From assembly GCA_964355675.1 (NCBI GenBank), contig CAYHEC010000005.1, positions 1-64,000 on the forward strand: a stretch of 64,000 nucleotides of DNA, written 5' to 3'. The notes under the pieces were generated by a model. The model was not told the origin of the DNA, did no database searches, and worked only from the letters and a program-made list of their open reading frames with translations. Source of the DNA: CAMBDS01 sp964355675. Lineage in GTDB: Bacteria > Electryoneota > AABM5-125-24 > Hatepunaeales > Hatepunaeaceae. Made by a program: the position numbers and the translations under genes. Shown in pieces: positions 59,507 through 64,000 of the stretch. Numbering within the stretch: the first letter of the stretch is position 1; every line of letters begins with the position of its first letter.

Positions 59507-59906
59507 GGGTTACCGGATCGAGTTTGGACTTGACGAAATTGTAAATTTGTTCAGCTTTGGCGACGGCTTCTTTGGCTTCTTTCAGTGTAACCGGCCTACT
59601 GTCATCGGGATAGCGCGGAATTACTGCAAATGGAGTTAGCATATCGGCCAGAAATCTTAGTGAGGTGAATTCGGGATCGATTTCAGCGCATAAAGTCACC
59701 AAACGCGTCAAGTCGTGAACTTTCTCTATATGTTTTCCATGAGCGCTCAGGAATGCTTTCAAAGCCTTCTCGCTCATCTGTTGGGCATGAAAGCAGATTG
59801 ATCTGCGCACACCAGAACCGATCTTTATCAGCGATTTCGCTGCCAAATAGTCGTCATCCGCAACGTCGAACCATGCCTGAACATTCTCGTTGAAAGGCTT
59901 AACCAT
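59499..59906 (-). CDS. HEPN-domain protein
   Basis: The protein has 135 residues. WFDVADDDYLAAKSLIKIGSGVRRSICFHAQQMSEKALKAFLSAHGKHIEKVHDLTRLVTLCAEID is a typical HEPN domain of the nucleotidyltransferase-linked subgroup. The gene follows the nucleotidyltransferase with an 8-nt overlap. It may be a toxin RNase silenced by nucleotidylation. An R-x4-6-H motif is not clearly present. Confidence 0.86.
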   Translation of the reverse strand: MVKPFNENVQAWFDVADDDYLAAKSLIKIGSGVRRSICFHAQQMSEKALKAFLSAHGKHIEKVHDLTRLVTLCAEIDPEFTSLRFLADMLTPFAVIPRYPDDSRPVTLKEAKEAVAKAEQIYNFVKSKLDPVTLV

Positions 59907-60210
59907 ATATCACAGTACCATTTTCATTGACCTCACGGGCGAGAGTATTGGCAACTGATTTATAGCGTTCCATTTCATCACTGCTCAAAACGAAAACATC
60001 CAGAGCAAAAAGCCGGGGCCAAAACTCACGACGGACTGCCAGATCGATCTCGCGTTTTGGTTTTCGACCATCATAGACCACTAACAGATCGACGTCGCTT
60101 TCGGGGTGAGCGGTTCCGTTGGCGCGCGAGCCGAAGAGGTAGATGCGCGTCGGGTGAACAGCCTCGACGATGCGGGCGACGATGGAAGATATGTCAGGTA
60201 CTTGGGGCAA
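59899..60210 (-). CDS. MNT-type nucleotidyltransferase (HEPN partner)
   Basis: The protein has 103 residues. RIYLFGSRANGTAHPESDVDLLVVYDG has the GS and D-x-D catalytic motif. In HEPN-MNT systems it is the antitoxin. Here the order is nucleotidyltransferase first, the reverse of the pair at 43.3-44.0 kb, so the two pairs are separate acquisitions. Confidence 0.88.
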   Translation of the reverse strand: MPQVPDISSIVARIVEAVHPTRIYLFGSRANGTAHPESDVDLLVVYDGRKPKREIDLAVRREFWPRLFALDVFVLSSDEMERYKSVANTLAREVNENGTVIYG

Positions 60211-60244
60211 TTTTGATTAAATTCTTAATTTTTAATTCTTAATT

Positions 60245-60325
60245 TTACTCGCTGATCCGCTCGAGGTCGAAGCGGGCGGCGATCCGCCTGACGAGGGCGG
60301 CTATGTCGTTTTGAGTGACCGTTTT
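60245..60325 (-). pseudogene. N-terminal fragment of a nucleotidyltransferase
   Basis: The frame reads TVTQNDIAALVRRIAARFD followed by LERISE and a stop. RIAARFDLERI resembles the segment just before the GS motif of MNT proteins (compare RIVEAVHPTRIYLFGS in the next gene). No start codon is evident and the catalytic part is missing, so it is probably a remnant. Confidence 0.4.
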
Positions 60326-60371
60326 AACCAAATTTAAATTGTCGCGCTTATTTATCTACGACATCATCTTG

Positions 60372-60887
60372 TTACAATACACGTTCAAGATTAGTAAATC
60401 CAGCGACTATTTTATTAAACCGAGCTATTGTCAGGGAAGGGGCATCTAATGAGGGAGTAGTTCCTGTAATATGAGTATGAGCACAAGTATCACGTTTCTG
60501 TTTCAGGTTTTCCAGCTCACTTACAAAATTCAGATATATATTTTGATCCGTATTTCGTTCGTATGCTTCAAGATTTGACACTCCGAGTAGGATTAACAGT
60601 AGCGGTCGAAGGTGCTTCTTGTACCCAAAACCAAACGTCTTATCAAGCCTATCCTTGAATAATGCAAGTAGTTCCTTGTTTTGAGTTTTATTGTTTATTG
60701 AAGTATTCAACAATTCGTCAATATTCTGCTCAATCCAGCCGCAAGATTCAATAATTGCGAGCTTTGAGTAGAGATTTTTTGTCTTTACTTCAGTCGTTGC
60801 GTCGAACGCATCGTTCATCGAGGAAAGTGTTGAAGTTATATCAGTAGAATCCAATTCATATTCCTCTAAAAACTCGTACAGCCTCAT
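60372..60887 (-). CDS. HEPN-like nuclease candidate (partner of DUF262 protein)
   Basis: The protein has 171 residues, helical. It is not matched with certainty. The motif KRDTCAHTH (R-x4-H) near residue 132 fits the HEPN RNase consensus. The gene begins 32 nt inside the end of the DUF262 gene, a strong coupling. DUF262 with a HEPN-like (MAE_28990/MAE_18760-type) protein is a known pairing. A defence or toxin-antitoxin role is inferred. Confidence 0.68.
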   Translation of the reverse strand: MRLYEFLEEYELDSTDITSTLSSMNDAFDATTEVKTKNLYSKLAIIESCGWIEQNIDELLNTSINNKTQNKELLALFKDRLDKTFGFGYKKHLRPLLLILLGVSNLEAYERNTDQNIYLNFVSELENLKQKRDTCAHTHITGTTPSLDAPSLTIARFNKIVAGFTNLERVL

Positions 60888-61977
60888 TAAGCCTCCCCAA
60901 CACCCTTTGAGGCTTTAACAAACCCGCACTTAATTTCTCATCTCCAAACTCATCATTCGAAAGCATTTTGTTAAATCGGCTTAAAACCTCGGACTTCGGC
61001 AACACAGAGAGTGCGTCATAATTACGAGCAACACCCACCATGGCCGCTTCAAGTTGAATGATTGAACTTCTCTCAATAGTCCCTGTGCTAAATATTGTAG
61101 TACTCAACAGATTCACTGTCCGTTTGAACATATCTGATAATTGGTTCCTTTGCGATTCGGCAGCATTTCGCCTAATATTCATATAAGTATTCAGAAATGT
61201 GGCCAGATTTTCTCCATACTCTTCAAACGATTCGTAGAACGCGAAAAAACGCAGTACCAGTTCTTGGCGACGAAACCGTTCATCCTTGACACGTGCAAGA
61301 GTGCATAGATGCGCCCAATCTTTTTTCTTAGCGAGATCATGCAACAGATTATTGAAACCGCCCGAATAGATGCAATTACGGATCTCTTGATTCGTTAGTC
61401 GGTATCCACCACTATTCAGCCTGTTGAATATTACGAAAAGATATTCCATATGTTCAGGCTTATTGTAGTCACACCTTAACACAGTAACAGGTATAGTGAG
61501 GTTCGAAACAATCCGGAAATACTTGTATACATTTGAATCGGGATTGTGAAAATCAGACACGGCTTTGCCGCGAATATCCTGATCCACATCAGTTAAGTTT
61601 GAAAGAACCCATTTTGAAGCAGGGTCAAGAAAGCTGATTATACTGCTCATCCGTTGTAGACCGTCAATCACCTGCCATTTTTGCGTGCCATAGTCGACGC
61701 TGAAACACATACTCGGAATTGGAAGGCTCTTTATAAGCGAATCAATGAACCTTGTGCGTGAAGCATCAGGCCAAACTACGCTTCTCTGGAAGGTTGGTTG
61801 AATCTCCAAATCACCTTCACGCTGCATCCGAAACAGGTCAGCACAGGAACGCAACTCATTGTAAGATACAATATCAGCGGGTGGCAATATGGGTGATGGT
61901 TCTTCTTCAAAAGTCGCAAGCTCTTCATCGCTCAAGCTCAATCTCTTGATTAGCTTTCCGCCTAAGTTTTGGTTCAT
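60856..61977 (-). CDS. DUF262 (ParB-like N-terminal fold) protein
   Basis: The protein has 373 residues. IQPTFQRSVVWPDASRTRFIDSLIKSLPIPSMCF, then WQVIDGLQRMSSIISFL and FNRLNSGGYRLTNQEIRNCIYSGGFN, are the core DUF262 motifs, including DGxQR. DUF262 is found in GmrSD-type restriction enzymes and other defence genes. No DUF1524 (HNH) domain is attached, so the partner may supply the catalytic part. The ATG at 61977 follows GAAAG. Confidence 0.85.
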   Translation of the reverse strand: MNQNLGGKLIKRLSLSDEELATFEEEPSPILPPADIVSYNELRSCADLFRMQREGDLEIQPTFQRSVVWPDASRTRFIDSLIKSLPIPSMCFSVDYGTQKWQVIDGLQRMSSIISFLDPASKWVLSNLTDVDQDIRGKAVSDFHNPDSNVYKYFRIVSNLTIPVTVLRCDYNKPEHMEYLFVIFNRLNSGGYRLTNQEIRNCIYSGGFNNLLHDLAKKKDWAHLCTLARVKDERFRRQELVLRFFAFYESFEEYGENLATFLNTYMNIRRNAAESQRNQLSDMFKRTVNLLSTTIFSTGTIERSSIIQLEAAMVGVARNYDALSVLPKSEVLSRFNKMLSNDEFGDEKLSAGLLKPQRVLGRLNEAVRVFRGI

Positions 61978-62045
61978 GATAAGTTTCTTTCATCTTTGGA
62001 TCAGTACGAATTCTAATCCATTGTTTTTATTATTTGTTAAAAGGA

Positions 62046-62291
62046 TCATTCAGTAAAGAAATAGGATTTCAACTGATCGAAAGCGATATACCTACTTGCC
62101 TGTCGCAATTGCGCCCGACAAGTTCCTGCGTCAAGCTCCGGATGCAATGGGACAGTGAGTGTCTCTCTTTCGCCCGAATTTGAAATCCGTCGCATCTTGG
62201 CATGACTGCCACGAACCGAAACGACCTCAAATCCGAATTGTCTGAAGATTCCGACGACATCCCAACCGGAAAGAACCTTAAGCCGCGGCAA
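62046..62291 (-). CDS. hicA: HicA-family mRNA interferase toxin
   Basis: The protein has 81 residues: LKVLSGWDVVGIFRQFGFEVVSVRGSHAKMRR, with the catalytic His in RGSHAKM, then LTVPLHPELDAGTCRAQLRQASRYIAFDQLK. It is a canonical HicA. It overlaps the upstream hicB by 14 nt. Confidence 0.93.
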   Translation of the reverse strand: MPRLKVLSGWDVVGIFRQFGFEVVSVRGSHAKMRRISNSGERETLTVPLHPELDAGTCRAQLRQASRYIAFDQLKSYFFTE

Positions 62292-62517
62292 TTTCCGGTT
62301 CCAGTTCGTATGTTATGACTATGGTCGGATTCGCCGCCAACCCCATCTCAGCCAAATCCTCGCCTTCCAGATGCAGTTCAACCGCCTCTTTAAGATTTGC
62401 TGTCGTCTCGTCCAGTGTCGCACCTTGAGTCACTACCGCTATTTCAAGGCACTCCGCCACATAGCCAGACGTATCGCCTGGCCGGATAACGGCTTTGATC
62501 GTATGTTGTAAGGTCAT
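62278..62517 (-). CDS. hicB: HicB-family antitoxin
   Basis: The protein has 79 residues: HTIKAVIRPGDTSGYVAECLEIAVVTQGATLDETTANLKEAVELHLEGEDLAEMGL, a typical HicB. ATG at 62517 is used; a longer frame reads through a palindrome cluster. It is paired with hicA at 62046. Confidence 0.92.
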   Translation of the reverse strand: MTLQHTIKAVIRPGDTSGYVAECLEIAVVTQGATLDETTANLKEAVELHLEGEDLAEMGLAANPTIVITYELEPEIAAA

Positions 62518-62530
62518 TGTTTTCCTTGGA

Positions 62531-62812
62531 TTATTCCTGTCGGGCTCGGCGGCCCGACTTACGCGTGTCAACCGGGACGGTTAACCTACGCGCCGACCCA
62601 ACTTCCCCGTCCCTGACTTCCCTTATCTGCCCTTTATCCAATGTGACTACCGCGATCAACTCACCCTTCAGTGTGACAAATTCCACGTCGAACTTCTCTC
62701 CTCCCGGATGGACAAGGACAACATTCCCAATATCGCCCTTAATCAGCCCATGCTCCGGGAGGTCGGCGTCAAGAACGGTGATGAACGTCTGCCACCATTT
62801 GCGGGGTTTCAC
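62531..62812 (-). CDS. DUF4926 family protein, C-terminus made by palindromes
   Basis: The protein has about 93 residues. ITVLDADLPEHGLIKGDIGNVVLVHPGGEKFDVEFVTLKGELIAVVTLDKGQIREV matches DUF4926, a small SH3-like family often seen near toxin-antitoxin genes. The GTG start at 62812 overlaps the hicA stop (GTGA). After VRDGEVGSA the last ~20 residues come from palindromes (62539-62585), so the original stop was probably displaced. Confidence 0.78.
   Translation of the reverse strand: MKPRKWWQTFITVLDADLPEHGLIKGDIGNVVLVHPGGEKFDVEFVTLKGELIAVVTLDKGQIREVRDGEVGSARRLTVPVDTRKSGRRARQE
62539..62585. repeat. Palindromes at the 3' end of the DUF4926 gene, RAYT-2 type
   Basis: GTCGGGC-TCGGCG-GCCCGAC at 62539-62558 and GTCAACCGGGACGGTTAAC at 62567-62585. 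The second is the RAYT-2 palindrome, 20 kb from that gene. Confidence 0.88.
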
Positions 62813-63026
62813 TTCACCGACTCCCACTCTGCTTCAGAGATGCCTGTCTTTCTGAGGATGTCCTTGAGCAGACCGACCGAGATGTCTCCCTTGTGGGATT
62901 GGGAATCGTCACATACCGTCCGCGAAAGTCCATGTGAGGATGCTTTCCGCCAAATTCCGGTCCCTTCCCTCCCAATCGTCGAAATCTGGCAACCAAGTCG
63001 CGCCAACTAATCGACTGCAATTGCAT
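62809..63026 (-). pseudogene. hicA: hicA with a one-base frameshift
   Basis: The first frame reads LVARFRRLGGKGPEFGGKHPHMDFRGRYVTIPNP and then leaves the family. The second frame resumes with HKGDISVGLLKDILRKTGISEAEWESVK. Joined, they give a normal HicA of about 72 residues. The break lies at a run of three G (plus strand 62895-62897), where four would restore the frame. It follows a hicB gene with a 20-nt overlap. It could be a real mutation or a sequencing error. Confidence 0.8.
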
Positions 63027-63282
63027 TCCGAACTTGACGGCGGCGTGCGGGTCGCTGATTGAGATTGATCCGATCTATGACTGGAATATCGTAACCCTTT
63101 CTAAGTGAAAGTATTAACCAGCCATCCAAGACCTCTTCAAGCTCATCCCGGCATGCTTCGAGTGTTTTTGAGTTTGCCCAGACACCGGGGATTTCAGGAA
63201 TCTCGCCGAATATCGGGTTGGGGTCTTCGATCATTTTGTAAGTCGCCCGCTTCATCGCGGCTTTGATATAGGCTGTAAGCAT
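63007..63282 (-). CDS. hicB: HicB-family antitoxin
   Basis: The protein has 91 residues: LTAYIKAAMKRATYKMIEDPNPIFGEIPEIPGVWANSKTLEACRDELEEVLDGWLILSLRKGYDIPVI is a typical HicB of the longer type. ATG at 63282 is used; an upstream frame enters a palindrome. It is the partner of the frameshifted hicA. Confidence 0.9.
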   Translation of the reverse strand: MLTAYIKAAMKRATYKMIEDPNPIFGEIPEIPGVWANSKTLEACRDELEEVLDGWLILSLRKGYDIPVIDRINLNQRPARRRQVRNAIAVD

Positions 63283-63297
63283 TATTTCTCCAGATAG

Positions 63298-63317
63298 ATT
63301 CCCGCCTGCGCGGGAAT
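63298..63317. repeat. ATTCCCGC..GCGGGAAT palindrome
   Basis: ATTCCCGC-CTGC-GCGGGAAT, the same family as 39704-39728 and 50129-50148, just upstream of hicB. Confidence 0.8.
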
Positions 63318-63373
63318 GATGATGGGAGGGGCGCAATGCCTTGCGCCCCTACGCGACAGGTTGAAAACCTGTC

Positions 63374-63871
63374 TTACCCCTTCTTCCCACCCTCTTCCGG
63401 GCAACAGCTACCTTTGTCCGGGCTTTCAGCGCCTTTATCGGTGACTTTGACTTCTTCAATCTGCATCACCGGCAAGTCGTTGTAAAGCCTCCCAGATATG
63501 ACCGTCGTCGCGCCGGTCTTGACATCGATAAGCCCTTTGGCCGCTTCGTTGTCAAGGCAGAAAAGCGTCGTGCCGACCAGATTGGCTCGCTCTTCGCCGC
63601 AGAAGGATTCCGCCTTGCTGACCTTGACGCCCCAGCGATGGCCGGTCTTGCCACAGTCAACATTCGCGCCGAACTCAGTCTTTAGGGTGCAGTTGATGCA
63701 GTAAACGGTCCCGGTTGCGTGAACCATCTCGTACTTGCCCGGCTGGCAGGCGTGCTTGCAATCCTCGACAGCGCCCTCTTTGGCAAAGGAAGGCATGGCT
63801 AAGGCTAAGGCTAAGGCTAAGGCTAAGGCTAAGGCTAAGGCTAAGGTTGAGGTTGAGGTTAAGAATTTCAT
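63374..63871 (-). CDS. Secreted Cys-rich protein with a microsatellite signal peptide
   Basis: The protein has 165 residues. Residues 1-31 form a signal peptide whose core is a repeat: LTSTST then eight LA pairs, followed by MPSFA. The mature part has many Cys: VEDCKHACQPG, VYCINCTLK, NVDCGKTGHRWG, SFCGEE, LFCLDN and SCCPEE. The C-x2-C, C-x3-GH grouping suggests metal binding in the periplasm, but no family is recognised. The signal core is encoded by the hexamer array at 63797-63862. Confidence 0.8.
   Translation of the reverse strand: MKFLTSTSTLALALALALALALALAMPSFAKEGAVEDCKHACQPGKYEMVHATGTVYCINCTLKTEFGANVDCGKTGHRWGVKVSKAESFCGEERANLVGTTLFCLDNEAAKGLIDVKTGATTVISGRLYNDLPVMQIEEVKVTDKGAESPDKGSCCPEEGGKKG
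63797..63862 (-). repeat. Hexanucleotide microsatellite encoding a signal peptide core
   Basis: Eight perfect GGCTAA units followed by GGTTGA, GGTTGA and GGTTAA. On the coding strand these are TTAGCC (Leu-Ala) units and variants. Gain or loss of a unit changes the signal peptide by two residues without a frameshift. Confidence 0.95.
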
Positions 63872-64000
63872 TGTTTTGAGTTCCTGTTTTATTGTTATTG
63901 AAAGATTTCTATTTAGCTGAACAACGGATTTAACGGATTTAACGGATTTGAAAGACGGGTACGGAGACCCGTCCTCCTTCCGTTTAACTATTAAACCGTT
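63872..64000. repeat. ACGGATTTA tandem and a palindrome at the right edge
   Basis: Three ACGGATTTA/ACGGATTTG units at 63923-63949 and GACGGGT-ACGGAG-ACCCGTC at 63954-63973. No coding frame is recognised. Confidence 0.7.

Overview
The window looks like a piece of chromosome from an uncultivated bacterium of the FCB superphylum (Zixibacteria, Electryoneota, Marinimicrobia or Cloacimonadota-like; inference). The evidence is two large secreted proteins ending in a type IX-secretion-type sorting domain (PNPFNS followed by a beta-rich tail and a terminal Lys or Arg), a gingipain-like C25 peptidase, many IgG-like beta modules, and a respiratory gene set with a NuoE-NuoF fusion. No rRNA, tRNA or CRISPR array was recognised. 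Nearly all genes from 35.7 kb to the right end lie on the minus strand.

Layout. 1-16.7 kb is one open minus-strand frame of at least 5,552 codons that runs off the left edge. It begins with a signal peptide and is built from 19 copies of a ~120-residue module and about 30 copies of a ~100-residue ASH/choice-of-anchor-D-like module. 17.3-22.3 kb encodes a secreted C25-family protein. 22.8-32.9 kb is a mixed block: GNAT, methylmalonyl-CoA mutase large subunit, HD hydrolase, FN3/LVIVD lipoprotein, REP-associated transposase (RAYT-1) between palindrome clusters, a HigA remnant, an MFS exporter and a four-helix-bundle protein. 33-35.5 kb is a GH57 glycosidase. 35.7-37.5 kb is an AAA ATPase plus PD-(D/E)XK-like pair. 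37.7-39.6 kb is ETF-quinone oxidoreductase.

From 59 kb down to 41.6 kb the complex I genes nuoD, nuoEF, nuoG, nuoH and nuoI keep their usual order, but they are separated by a surface-polysaccharide trio, lipoproteins, two HicAB-type pairs, an orphan HicB, a HEPN/nucleotidyltransferase pair, RAYT-2 and a 1,048-residue secreted protein. nuoABC and nuoJKLMN are not present. The right end (59-64 kb) holds more toxin-antitoxin-type modules, a DUF262/HEPN pair and a Cys-rich secreted protein whose signal peptide is a hexanucleotide microsatellite.

The strongest unexplained signal is the repeat load. At least a dozen families of short palindromes and several heptamer tandem arrays fill the gaps between genes, and several of them sit in frame inside open genes (GH57, ETF-QO, a glycosyltransferase, a HEAT-repeat lipoprotein and the 1,048-residue secreted protein), where they encode short peptides. 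Two different RAYT transposases are each bracketed by their own palindromes. Two HicAB-type pairs are coupled by ATGA overlaps to short leader peptides that are truncated copies of the signal peptide of the neighbouring secreted protein.
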